DNA from: Duganella sp. Root336D2
GTDB taxonomy: Bacteria > Pseudomonadota > Gammaproteobacteria > Burkholderiales > Burkholderiaceae_D
Direction: 5' to 3'
DNA length: 64,000 bases
NCBI RefSeq assembly: GCF_001425005.1
Contig: NZ_LMDB01000002.1
Coordinates: 1-64,000 of the forward strand
A program made the position numbers and the translations under genes. The notes under the pieces were generated by a model, which ran no database searches, was not told the DNA's origin, and saw nothing but the letters and a program-made list of their open reading frames with translations. The first letter of the stretch is position 1. Every line of letters begins with the position of its first letter. This document shows positions 8,763 to 17,286 of the stretch, piece after piece.

Positions 8763-9323
8763 ATGAGCAACACCCGAGTGGATTACGAAGCCGTTATCGC
8801 GGCAACCGAGCAGTGGCTGGAGAAGGCTGTCATCGGCCTGAACCTGTGCCCCTTCGCCAAGGCCGTGCATGTGAAGAAGCAGGTGCGCTATGTGGTGTCG
8901 GAGGCGTCCTCGCCAGAGGAATTGCTGGAAGACCTGATCAAGGAGCTGGAATTCCTGGCCGCGGAAGACCCGGAAGTGGTCGATACAACCCTGCTGATCC
9001 ATCCTCTGGTGTTGCAGGATTTTGGGGATTACAACGAATTCCTGGATGTGGCCGATGCGGCTTTGGAAGAGCTGAAGCTTGACGGCGAGCTGCAGGTGGC
9101 CAGTTTCCACCCTGAGTACCAGTTTGCCGATACCGATAAGAACGATATTTCCAACTATACGAACCGTTCGCCTTATCCGACCCTGCATTTGCTGCGCGAG
9201 GCGTCGATTGACCGTGCGGTGGAAGCGTTCCCGGAGGCGGCCGATATCTTTGAGAAGAATATCGAGACCATGGAAAATCTCGGCCATGATGGCTGGGATA
9301 AGCTGGGCTTGCAGGTGAAGTGA
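8763..9323 (+). CDS. DUF1415 family protein
   Basis: A 186-residue soluble protein matching the DUF1415 family. It has an N-terminal helix, the conserved GLNLCPFAKAV stretch (about 24-34), and a central FHPEYQFADT / NYTNRSPYPTLHLLRE region. The latter histidines and acidic residues are strongly conserved in the family. No biochemical role is established that I know of. The downstream DUF1289 gene overlaps its stop by one base (TGATG), indicating translational coupling. Confidence 0.85.
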   Translation: MSNTRVDYEAVIAATEQWLEKAVIGLNLCPFAKAVHVKKQVRYVVSEASSPEELLEDLIKELEFLAAEDPEVVDTTLLIHPLVLQDFGDYNEFLDVADAALEELKLDGELQVASFHPEYQFADTDKNDISNYTNRSPYPTLHLLREASIDRAVEAFPEAADIFEKNIETMENLGHDGWDKLGLQVK

Positions 9324-9517
9324 TGGCGCAAGATAAAGTACCCGAGCGGCCGGATACGCCTTGCGTGGCGGTTTGCTCGACGACCTTCGATGAAATTTGC
9401 CGCGGCTGTGGACGGACGTATCTCGAGGTTGCGCACTGGGTGGCCATGAGTGCGGAGGAGAAGGAGAAGGTGTGGCAGCGGATCCTGGCGCAGGGGTATC
9501 CGCGGCGCAATTCCTGA
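9323..9517 (+). CDS. DUF1289 family small cysteine-rich protein
   Basis: A 64-residue protein with the DUF1289 signature: TPCVAVCSTTFDEICRGCGRT, i.e. CxxxC then CxxC, followed by EEKEKVWQRI. The four cysteines suggest a small metal- or Fe-S-binding module. The true start is the ATG overlapping the previous stop codon; a GTG one codon earlier is less likely. It is co-transcribed with the DUF1415 gene. Function unknown. Confidence 0.85.
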   Translation: MAQDKVPERPDTPCVAVCSTTFDEICRGCGRTYLEVAHWVAMSAEEKEKVWQRILAQGYPRRNS

Positions 9518-9659
9518 AAACCGGTAGGGCTGGGTCTGACCCAAGGGTCAGGCCCACAACGGTCTCAAGGCCAAGGGTTTTGTCGGCATGTTACCAAACC
9601 CATGACGGTTGAGCAGACTGGGTCTGACCCTGCGGGTCAGACCCTGGTTTACCGGTTTT
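9517..9659. repeat. Interspersed AACCGGTA-bounded hairpin repeat, copy A
   Basis: The element is bounded by inverted AAAACCGGTA (9517-9526) and TACCGGTTTT (9650-9659). It contains two hairpins built from GGGTCTGACCC units, at about 9532-9555 and 9618-9647. Related elements occur at 30281-30333 and 51260-51427. It fills the whole gap between the DUF1289 and DUF1993 genes, overlapping the latter's stop codon. Confidence 0.75.
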
Positions 9660-10173
9660 ACTCAGCCTTCCACGCCCCAATAAAGTCCTTCTTGCCAATC
9701 TCCAGCCCGTTATGGCGCAGGATGTTGTACGCGGTGGTCGCATGGAAGGTGAAATGCGGCAGCGCATAGTGCATCAGATACTCCTGCCCGACCCACTGCT
9801 TGGCCTTTTCGCCGCTACCGGTAGTTACCGATCGTTGCGCGGAATCCTCAATTGCCTGGCGCGGCAGCGAATCCAAAAAGGCCAGCGTGCGCTGGATGCG
9901 CAGTTTTAATTCACCAATGGTCTTTTCAGTATCTTCGTAAGCCGGCACATCGGCCCCCGCCAGGCGTGCGCCTGCGCCCTTGGCGAAGTCAGCAGCAATC
10001 TGGATTTGGCGGGTAAAAGGCAACATATCCGGGAACAGACGGAACTGCAGCAGGGCATTCGGATCAATCTTCTTTTCTTCGATATGCGCCTCGGTCTTGT
10101 CGAGGATGGACAACAGGCTGCCGAGGATTTGGCGGAACACCGGGATCGAAGCGGAATACATGGAAAACGACAT
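9658..10173 (-). CDS. DUF1993 family protein
   Basis: A 171-residue all-helical protein of the DUF1993 family, which resembles the DinB/YfiT four-helix-bundle fold. Conserved features include RLFPDMLPFTRQIQIAADFAKG (in the first third) and LMHYALPHFTFHATTAYNILRHNG near the C-terminus, with histidines that could bind metal. The start has GAGGAG 9 bases upstream. The 3' end runs into repeat copy A. The physiological role is unknown. Confidence 0.85.
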   Translation of the reverse strand: MSFSMYSASIPVFRQILGSLLSILDKTEAHIEEKKIDPNALLQFRLFPDMLPFTRQIQIAADFAKGAGARLAGADVPAYEDTEKTIGELKLRIQRTLAFLDSLPRQAIEDSAQRSVTTGSGEKAKQWVGQEYLMHYALPHFTFHATTAYNILRHNGLEIGKKDFIGAWKAE

Positions 10174-10260
10174 AGGGAAACTCCTCTGATATAGAGTAGC
10201 GATGATAGCGCGTTACGTGCATAATTGCTGTTGGATAATCTTTTCCACCAGACCCGCTGA

Positions 10261-13200
10261 ATGGCTCGGAATTTTTATAACAAATTTAGGTCCCGCCTGA
10301 GCGCTCTGTATGGGCTGTCGATTTATGGCGCCTTGTTACTGGTGGTATTCGGCGGCCTGGTGATTCCGGCTATTATCGGCTCTTACCTGCTGATCGGGGT
10401 GCACGAACAGAAGTCGGCCCAGACCGTCCTCAACGAATCGCTGCAGCGCAACGCCGACATCCTGGCCCTCGGCATGCAGGAATCCCTGTGGAATATGAAT
10501 GCGGAATCGGCCCACTCGCTGGTCGAATCCGTCATGCGCGACCGTTCGGTGCTGCAGGTGCAGGTCACCGGCCAGGCCGATACCCAGTTCATGCACGTCG
10601 AAGCGCCCAAGCGCGCCATCGGCAATGTGGTGCGGGCCGAGCGCGAAATCATGGTGCGCGGCGAGAAGATCGGCAAGATCATGGTCGAGATGGACGATGC
10701 CCGCAGCCAGCAGGAATTGCGCGAGAAACAGCTGTCCTATGTATTCGTGCTGGCGGCCCAGCTCACCGTGTCGCTGCTGCTGATCGTGCTGTTCCTGAAC
10801 CAGCGCCTGCTGAAGCCCTTGCGCAAGCTGATGCGCTTCTCCGACCGCCTGTCGCACGGCGACTTCGAAACGCGCATGGAGTTGAGCGGCAGCGATGAAC
10901 TGGGCCGCCTGGCCGGCCAGCTGGACCAGATGCGGGTGGCAATCAAGCACCTGTTCGAAGACATCGCCCAGCGCGAGGAGCGCTTCCGCACCATCGTGAC
11001 CCAGGTGCCGGGCGCCGTATTCCGCTTCCGTCCCGATGGGCCGATCGATTTCGTCTCGGACGCCATCGAAGAAATTTCCGGCTACTCCGCGGCGCAATTC
11101 ATGCGCAGCACCACCCATGCCTGGGCCAACCTGATCTGCCCGGAAGACCGCAAACGCCAGCGCCGCGTGGTAGTGCAGGCGATCCAGGACGGCAAGCCTT
11201 ACGAGATCGAATACCGCATCATGGACTCCGCCGGCACCGAGCGCTGGGTGGCCGAGAATGGCCAGCCGCAGGCGGCGGAGGCGGGCGGGGCGCCTTGGGT
11301 GGACGGCATCATTTCCGATATCAGCCAGCGCAAGCACAATGAAATGCGCATCGAGGGCCTGCTGGCGGAGCAGAGCGCGATCCTGGATAACGTGATGTTC
11401 GGCGTGATGTTCGTGCGCCACCGGACCATCGTCTCGGTCAACCGCCGCTGCGAGGAATTGTTCGGCTATGAGCCGGGCCAGATGATCGGCGCTTCCACCG
11501 CCATCGTGTTCCCGACCACCTTCGATTTCGAATCGGCCGGTGCGCGCCAGTATTCCACGCTGGGCAACGGCGAGTACTTCAGCGAAGAGCGCAATTACCG
11601 CCGCCAGGACGGCTCGCTGTTCTGGTGCATGGTGTCCGGCTGCGCCATCGACCAGAACCGCCCGAACGAAGGCTCGATCTGGGTCTATGCCGACATCAGC
11701 GCCCGCAAGGAAGCGGAAGAAAAATTGCGCCTGTCGGCCACCGTGCTGGAACACATCGCCGACGGCGTGATGGTGATCGACGACAAGGGCACCATCGTTG
11801 CCGTCAATCCGGCCTTCACCCAGATTACCGGCTATACGGAGATCGAAGCGCTGGGCCACGACGTCGGCCTGACGCGTTCCGGCCGCCACGACGAAGGCTT
11901 CCACGCCGGATTGTGGAAAGAGCTGGTGGAGCACGGCTACTGGCGCGGCGAAATCTGGAGCATGCGCAAGAGCGGCGAGTTGTTCCTGGAGTGGCTGACG
12001 CTGACCGCCGTACGCGACACGCGCGGGGTGACGACGCACTATGTCGGCGTGTTCAGCGACATCACCCTGGTCAAGGAGTCGCAGGAAAAGCTGGACCACC
12101 TGGCCCACCATGACGCCTTGACCCAGTTGCCGAACCGCCTGCTGTTCCACGACCGCCTGCAGCACGCCATCCAGCGCGCCGTGCGCGGCAACGAGCAGCT
12201 GGCGCTGCTGTTCATCGACCTGGACCGCTTCAAGAACGTCAACGACACCCTGGGCCACCACATCGGCGACGAGCTGCTGAAGCAGGTGGCACATGCGCTG
12301 GCGGAAAAGCTGCGCGAAGGCGATACCCTGGCGCGCCTGGGCGGCGACGAATTCATCGTGCTGCTGGAAGACGTGGAAGGCCAGTACGGCGCCGGCCAGG
12401 TGGCCGAAAAGCTGGTGACCATGTTCGAGCATCCATTCATGGTGGCGGGCCATGAACTGTTCGTCACCTGCTCGATCGGCGTTTCGGTATTCCCGACCGA
12501 TGCCAGCGACCTGAATATGCTGATCCGTAATGCCGACGTGGCCATGTACCAGGCCAAGGCGCGCGGGCGCAACGGCTACCGCTTCTACCAGCCATCCATG
12601 TCGGGCGAGGGCGTCGAGCGCCTGCGCCTGGAAACCTACCTGCGTCGCGCCATCGAGAAAGAGGAAGTGTTCCTGAACTTCCAGCCGCAGGTCGAAATCG
12701 ATTCGGGCAAGCTGCTGGGCGTGGAAGCGCTGGTGCGCTGGAACCATCCTGAACTGGGCCTGGTGCCGCCGAATCGCTTCATCCCATTGGCCGAGGATAC
12801 GGGCTTCATCAGCCAGTTGGGCCAGTGGGTCCTGTACGAGGCCTGCCGCCAGATGGTGCGCTGGCAGGAAGCCGGCCTGCACGTGCCGAAGATTGCCGTC
12901 AACCTGTCCGCCAAGCAGTTTGAGCGCGGCAGCATGGTCAGCATGGTGGCCGACATCCTGCGCGAGACCGGCCTTGAGCCGCACCGCCTGCAGCTTGAAG
13001 TGACCGAATCCGTGATCATGAATACCGGCGATGCGCTGGGCTTCATCAACGACCTGCACGCGGTTGGCGTATCGCTGGCGATCGACGATTTCGGTACCGG
13101 CTATTCGTCGCTGGCGTACCTGAAGCAGATGCCGGTGCAGACCCTGAAGATCGACCGCTCCTTCATCAAGGACATCTCGACCGACGTCAATGATGAAGCG

Positions 13201-13377
13201 ATTGCCATCGCCATCATCCAGTTGGGCCGCAGCATGAACCTGTCCGTCATCGCCGAAGGCGTGGAGACGGAACAGCAGGCGGCCTTCCTGCTGCGCCACG
13301 GTTGCAATCAGGCGCAGGGTTTCTATTACAGCCGTCCGGTGATGCCGGACGATTTGCTGCAGCGCTGGCTGCCATAA
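10261..13377 (+). CDS. Membrane PAS-GGDEF-EAL cyclic-di-GMP signalling protein
   Basis: A 1038-residue sensor with two membrane spans (about 20-45 and 158-180) around a periplasmic sensing loop. A HAMP linker, three PAS domains (about 240-360, 365-485, 490-610), a GGDEF diguanylate cyclase domain and an EAL phosphodiesterase domain follow. The GGDEF motif is intact (RLGGDEF, about 692-698) with an RxxD inhibitory site (REGD) five residues before it. The EAL motif is intact (EALVRW, about 822), as are LEVTES and DDFGTGYSS. Both making and breaking of c-di-GMP are possible. There is no clear ribosome site. The next gene starts 10 bases downstream. Confidence 0.92.
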   Translation: MARNFYNKFRSRLSALYGLSIYGALLLVVFGGLVIPAIIGSYLLIGVHEQKSAQTVLNESLQRNADILALGMQESLWNMNAESAHSLVESVMRDRSVLQVQVTGQADTQFMHVEAPKRAIGNVVRAEREIMVRGEKIGKIMVEMDDARSQQELREKQLSYVFVLAAQLTVSLLLIVLFLNQRLLKPLRKLMRFSDRLSHGDFETRMELSGSDELGRLAGQLDQMRVAIKHLFEDIAQREERFRTIVTQVPGAVFRFRPDGPIDFVSDAIEEISGYSAAQFMRSTTHAWANLICPEDRKRQRRVVVQAIQDGKPYEIEYRIMDSAGTERWVAENGQPQAAEAGGAPWVDGIISDISQRKHNEMRIEGLLAEQSAILDNVMFGVMFVRHRTIVSVNRRCEELFGYEPGQMIGASTAIVFPTTFDFESAGARQYSTLGNGEYFSEERNYRRQDGSLFWCMVSGCAIDQNRPNEGSIWVYADISARKEAEEKLRLSATVLEHIADGVMVIDDKGTIVAVNPAFTQITGYTEIEALGHDVGLTRSGRHDEGFHAGLWKELVEHGYWRGEIWSMRKSGELFLEWLTLTAVRDTRGVTTHYVGVFSDITLVKESQEKLDHLAHHDALTQLPNRLLFHDRLQHAIQRAVRGNEQLALLFIDLDRFKNVNDTLGHHIGDELLKQVAHALAEKLREGDTLARLGGDEFIVLLEDVEGQYGAGQVAEKLVTMFEHPFMVAGHELFVTCSIGVSVFPTDASDLNMLIRNADVAMYQAKARGRNGYRFYQPSMSGEGVERLRLETYLRRAIEKEEVFLNFQPQVEIDSGKLLGVEALVRWNHPELGLVPPNRFIPLAEDTGFISQLGQWVLYEACRQMVRWQEAGLHVPKIAVNLSAKQFERGSMVSMVADILRETGLEPHRLQLEVTESVIMNTGDALGFINDLHAVGVSLAIDDFGTGYSSLAYLKQMPVQTLKIDRSFIKDISTDVNDEAIAIAIIQLGRSMNLSVIAEGVETEQQAAFLLRHGCNQAQGFYYSRPVMPDDLLQRWLP

Positions 13378-13387
13378 AGAGGGAGCC

Positions 13388-15655
13388 ATGCTCAAACCGA
13401 AGAAGATTTCCCGCCGCCATTTCCTGCTGGGCGGTGTCGCCGTCGCCGGGGCCATGGTAGTCGGCTGGGGCGTGATGCCGCCGCGCCAGCGCGTACGCGG
13501 CCAGGCCCCGCTGCCGCTTGAAAACGGCGCGGTGGCCCTGAACGGCTGGATCGCCATCGCGCCGGACGGTAGCGTGCAGCTGGCCATGCCGCGCGCTGAA
13601 ATGGGGCAGGGTATCCACACCGCGCTGTCCATGCTGGTAGCGGAGGAGCTGGATGTGAGCCTGGATGCGATCAGCTTGATCCAGGCGCCGGCCGACAAGA
13701 TCTACGCCAACCTGGCGGTGATGCGCGAAACCTTGCCATTCCACCCGGACGATACGGGCAAGTCGAAGGAGCTCTCGAGCTGGATGCTGGGCAAGGTTGC
13801 GCGCGAGATGGGCATTGTGATTACCGGCGGTTCTTCCAGCGTCAAGGATGCCTGGTCCTCGATGCGCGAGGCCGGCGCCACGGCGCGCGCCATGCTGGTT
13901 GCCGAAGTGGCGCAGCAGTGGAAAGTGCCGCCGGAGCAGGTGCGCGCCGAGAATGGCGTGCTGTATCACGACATCAGCAAGAAGTCGGTCGGCTACGGCG
14001 TGGTCGCCGCGCGCGCAGCGCTTGGCCAGCCCGGCAAAGTCACCTTGAAAGACCCGCACAGCTTCCGCCTGATCGGCACCAGCGTGCCGCGCCGCGATTC
14101 GCGCATCAAGTCGGAAGGCACGGCGCTGTATGGCATCGACGTGCGCCCGGAAGGCATGGTGTATGCGGCGGTGCGCATGTCGCCGGTGGTGGGGGGCAAG
14201 GTCGCGGGCGTTACGCCGGGCGAAGTGGTGAAGATGCCGGGCGTGCTGTCGGTGATCGATTTTTCCAACGCCATCGAAGAGAATTACGGTGCCGGGGCCG
14301 GCGTTGCAGTCCTCGCGAAGAGCTACTGGCAGGCTAGGCAGGCCGCCGCCGCGCTGCCGATCCGCTGGGACGATGGCGCCAACGCCAAGCTGTCCAGCGA
14401 GGCAATCTATGCGTCGCTGGCGAATGCCATCGAGGCCGAGGACGGCGACAATTACCATAAGCGTGGCGACATGGCGCAGGCGGCCAGCGCCTTGCGCACC
14501 ATCAAATCGGTGTATCGCGTGCCCTACCTGGCACATGCCTGCATGGAGCCGATCAACTGCACGGCCCAGGTCAGGGACGGCAAGGTCACGGTATGGGTCG
14601 GCACCCAGGCGCCGACCTTTGCCCGCGCCGCTGCCGCCCGCGTGGGCGGCGTCAGCGAAGCCAATGTGATCCTGCATGAGTACCTGCTGGGCGGCGGCTT
14701 TGGGCGCCGGCTGGAAATGGACATGGTGGCGCAGGCGGTCGCCATTGCGCGCGAAGCCAAGGGCCTGCCGGTGCAGGTGATCTGGACTCGCGAAGACGAC
14801 ACCACGCACGACGTTTACCGTCCGGCCGCCATGGCGCGCATGACGGCGGGCCTCGATGTGGCAGGCAATATCATCGCGTGGGAAGCCAAGACCGCTGGCG
14901 GCGCGCTGACCCACCAGTTCACCAAGCGCAACCTGCGCATGCCGGGTGCGGGGCCGGATCGTTCGACTGCCGAAGGCGTGTACGACATGCAGTACGAAGT
15001 CCCGAACCAGCAGATCAACCACGTCGTGGTCGACAGCGCCGTCCCGCTGGGCAACTGGCGCTCGGTGGGCCATTCGCAAAATGCCTTCTTCAAGGAGAGC
15101 TTTGTCGACGAAATGGCCAGCGCGGCCGGCAAGGATCCAGTGGAATTCCGCCGCACCATGCTGCTCAACCATCCGCGCCACCTCGCTGTGCTGAATGCCG
15201 CCATTTCCAAGGCCGGCAAGGTGCCGGAAGGGCGCGCGCATGGCGTCGCGCTGCACCAGTCCTTCGGCGCCATCGTCGCGCAAGTGGCGGAAGTGTCGGT
15301 GCTGGACAAGCAGATCCGTGTGCACCGCGTGGTCTGTGCGATCGACTGCGGCATTGCCGTCAATCCGAACATCATCGCGCAGCAGGTGGAGTCGGGCGTG
15401 GTGTACGGCCTGTCGGCGGCGCTGGGCGGCGAAATCACCATCAAGGACGGCAAGGTCGTGCAAAGCAACTTCGCCGATTACCCGGTACTGCGCATGAATG
15501 AGGTGCCGCTGGTGGAGACGGTGATCGTGCTGAGCGCCGAAGCGCCGCAAGGCGTGGGCGAGCCTGCGACGCCGCCCATCGCGCCGGCGGTGGCCAACGC
15601 GGTGTTCGCGCTGACGGGGCAGCGCTTGCGCAGCCTGCCCTTGAAGTTGGCTTAA
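13388..15655 (+). CDS. Molybdopterin-binding aldehyde oxidoreductase large subunit (xanthine dehydrogenase / isoquinoline oxidoreductase beta type)
   Basis: A 755-residue Tat-exported protein. The twin-arginine signal is SRRHFLLGGVAVAGA (about 8-22). It has the molybdenum-cofactor motifs AEMGQGIHTALSML (about 72-85), GGGFGRRLEMDMV and, near the C-terminus, QGVGEPATPP, whose Glu725 is the expected catalytic base. Family members hydroxylate aldehydes or N-heterocycles and need a small [2Fe-2S] partner. No such subunit or cytochrome is adjacent. The gene sits 10 bases behind the c-di-GMP gene with GGGAG upstream. The substrate is unknown. Confidence 0.85.
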   Translation: MLKPKKISRRHFLLGGVAVAGAMVVGWGVMPPRQRVRGQAPLPLENGAVALNGWIAIAPDGSVQLAMPRAEMGQGIHTALSMLVAEELDVSLDAISLIQAPADKIYANLAVMRETLPFHPDDTGKSKELSSWMLGKVAREMGIVITGGSSSVKDAWSSMREAGATARAMLVAEVAQQWKVPPEQVRAENGVLYHDISKKSVGYGVVAARAALGQPGKVTLKDPHSFRLIGTSVPRRDSRIKSEGTALYGIDVRPEGMVYAAVRMSPVVGGKVAGVTPGEVVKMPGVLSVIDFSNAIEENYGAGAGVAVLAKSYWQARQAAAALPIRWDDGANAKLSSEAIYASLANAIEAEDGDNYHKRGDMAQAASALRTIKSVYRVPYLAHACMEPINCTAQVRDGKVTVWVGTQAPTFARAAAARVGGVSEANVILHEYLLGGGFGRRLEMDMVAQAVAIAREAKGLPVQVIWTREDDTTHDVYRPAAMARMTAGLDVAGNIIAWEAKTAGGALTHQFTKRNLRMPGAGPDRSTAEGVYDMQYEVPNQQINHVVVDSAVPLGNWRSVGHSQNAFFKESFVDEMASAAGKDPVEFRRTMLLNHPRHLAVLNAAISKAGKVPEGRAHGVALHQSFGAIVAQVAEVSVLDKQIRVHRVVCAIDCGIAVNPNIIAQQVESGVVYGLSAALGGEITIKDGKVVQSNFADYPVLRMNEVPLVETVIVLSAEAPQGVGEPATPPIAPAVANAVFALTGQRLRSLPLKLA

Positions 15656-16077
15656 CTGCGCTGGTCCAGCAGTGCGCGCAGGTTGCATTCCTGCTGCCAC
15701 AGGCGGCGCTCCGCGGTGGACGCAGCCTGGTGCGCCAGTTCTTCGTCCGAAAGCTGGGCCTGGATTTCAAGCAGGCGGTGCGCCACGTTAGGATCCGGCA
15801 GCATGGTGCCGAAGAAGGCCACGTGCTCGCGGCGCTGGATCAGCAGGGTGGGGAAATTCTCGACATCCAGGTCGCCAACCAGGTCGGCATGGTCTTCGAT
15901 ATCGACCCACAGGAAGTATTTGTCCGGGTGGCGGCTCGCCAGTTCTTCGAAAACTGCGCGGTAGGAAGCGCAGGTGCCGCACCAGGCGGCGCACAGGCAG
16001 GTGACCACCAGGTGGTCCTGTGCCAGCGCGGCGGCGACTTCGGCGCGGTTGTCGGCATGTAGGGTAGTGCTGTGCAT
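15652..16077 (-). CDS. Thioredoxin-family protein with CGTC active site
   Basis: A 141-residue protein with a thioredoxin fold: beta strand HLVVTCLCAAWCGTCASYRAVF (in two parts), active-site Cys-Gly-Thr-Cys, and the cis-proline in NFPTLLI. The pattern is not the classical CGPC of thioredoxin, so it may be a specialised reductase or a binding variant. No signal peptide is seen, so it is cytoplasmic. Its stop overlaps that of the convergent oxidoreductase gene (TTAA at 15652-15655). The C-terminal helical extension (about 105-141) is alanine/glutamine rich. Confidence 0.82.
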   Translation of the reverse strand: MHSTTLHADNRAEVAAALAQDHLVVTCLCAAWCGTCASYRAVFEELASRHPDKYFLWVDIEDHADLVGDLDVENFPTLLIQRREHVAFFGTMLPDPNVAHRLLEIQAQLSDEELAHQAASTAERRLWQQECNLRALLDQRS

Positions 16078-16117
16078 GGGGTGCTATTGTACATGCCCAC
16101 AGGGTAAAATACCGGCC

Positions 16118-16816
16118 ATGGCTACCATTCTTGCAATCGAAACATCCTCTGAAATGGCTTCCTGCGCCTTGCTGCGCGGGGAGCGCGTGTATTTCCGCGA
16201 GTCGTCCGGCGTGCGCACCCATTCCCAGGCCGTGCTGCCCATGATCCAGGAGCTGCTCGCGGAGGCGGGCATAGTCCTGCGTGATTGCGATGCCATCGCC
16301 TACGGCGCCGGCCCAGGTTCCTTTACCGGCGTGCGCACCGCTTGCGGCATCGCCCAGGGCCTCGGTTTTGGCGCCGGCCTGCCGCTGCTGCCGATCGTGA
16401 CACTGGACGCCATGGCGCTGGCCTGCCGCGAGCGCCACGCGTCCGATGAAGTTCTGGCGGTGCTCGATGCGCGCATGAATGAAGTGTATTGGGCCCAGTA
16501 CCGTTTTGAAGGCGGCCTGCCGCTTGCGGTCCTGCCGCCAGCCCTGTCGGCGCCTGGCGCCGTCGCCCCGGCAGCTGCGGCGTGTGCCTGCGGCAACGGC
16601 TTTGCCGCCTATGCCGAAGCGTTTGCCGGCAAGGCCTTCGCCGACGGCGCCGATGGCGCCATCATGCCGCATGCGGTGCAGGTCGCGCAGCTCGGGCGCG
16701 CCGCTTTCTCTGCCGGGCACGCCGTGCCGGCAGCCCAGGCGCAGCCGCTGTACCTGCGCAATAAGGTTGCCTACACCAAGGCGGAACGTCAGGAAATGAA
16801 GGCGTCGCAGGCATGA
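16118..16816 (+). CDS. tsaB: tRNA threonylcarbamoyladenosine biosynthesis protein TsaB
   Basis: A 232-residue ASKHA-fold protein that partners TsaD and TsaE to make the t6A modification at A37 of ANN-decoding tRNAs. The N-terminus MATILAIETSSEMASCALL and the motif YGAGPGSFTGVRTACGIAQGL in two parts are diagnostic. The start at 16118 opens the usual N-terminus; longer upstream frames lack family similarity. It heads an operon: rimI starts in its stop codon (ATGA), and the UDG and DUF1853 genes follow with overlaps. Confidence 0.93.
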   Translation: MATILAIETSSEMASCALLRGERVYFRESSGVRTHSQAVLPMIQELLAEAGIVLRDCDAIAYGAGPGSFTGVRTACGIAQGLGFGAGLPLLPIVTLDAMALACRERHASDEVLAVLDARMNEVYWAQYRFEGGLPLAVLPPALSAPGAVAPAAAACACGNGFAAYAEAFAGKAFADGADGAIMPHAVQVAQLGRAAFSAGHAVPAAQAQPLYLRNKVAYTKAERQEMKASQA

Positions 16817-17286
16817 TGCATCAGTTATGGGATCTGGCCCGGCTTATTTACGAGCCGATGCAGGAAAGTGACCTCGATGAGGTGGTGGCGCTGGAACAGC
16901 AGGTTTACCCATATCCATGGAGCCGCACCAATTTTTCCGATTCGCTGTCGCAGGGCTATCACGCCTGGGTGCTGCGCGCCCAGGATCGCCAGTTGATGGG
17001 GTATTTCCTGGTGATGGGGATTGTCGACGAGGCGCACCTGCTGAATGTCGCGGTGTCGCGCAACTGGCAGGGCCGCGGCGTGGGGCGCTTGCTGGTGAAC
17101 CAGGCGGTTGCCTTGTCGCGCGGGCTCGGCATGGAGTCGATCCTGCTGGAAGTGCGGCCGTCCAACGTGCGTGCGCTGGAAATTTACCAGCGCTATGGTT
17201 TTGCCGAAATCGGCCGCCGCAAGGGGTATTATCCTGCTGCCGATTCAACCCGTGAGGACGCTATCGTGATGCGTTTTGGGCTATGA
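16813..17286 (+). CDS. rimI: Ribosomal-protein-alanine N-acetyltransferase RimI
   Basis: A 157-residue GNAT-family acetyltransferase. The acetyl-CoA binding motif A is NWQGRGVGRLLVNQAV (about 93-108), followed by LEVRPSNVRALEIYQRYGF, the RimI signature region. It modifies the N-terminal alanine of ribosomal protein S18 in E. coli; the same role is likely here. Start and stop both overlap the neighbours through ATGA junctions, so it is translated as part of the tsaB operon. Confidence 0.92.
   Translation: MMHQLWDLARLIYEPMQESDLDEVVALEQQVYPYPWSRTNFSDSLSQGYHAWVLRAQDRQLMGYFLVMGIVDEAHLLNVAVSRNWQGRGVGRLLVNQAVALSRGLGMESILLEVRPSNVRALEIYQRYGFAEIGRRKGYYPAADSTREDAIVMRFGL

Noticed and set aside
10336..13698. 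Long reverse-strand open frame opposite the GGDEF-EAL gene
   Set aside because: Same GC-driven antisense effect; the forward frame has intact GGDEF and EAL motifs.
13247..15700. Reverse-strand frame opposite the molybdopterin oxidoreductase
   Set aside because: Composition is His/Arg/Ala-rich and no motifs are seen; the forward protein is clear.
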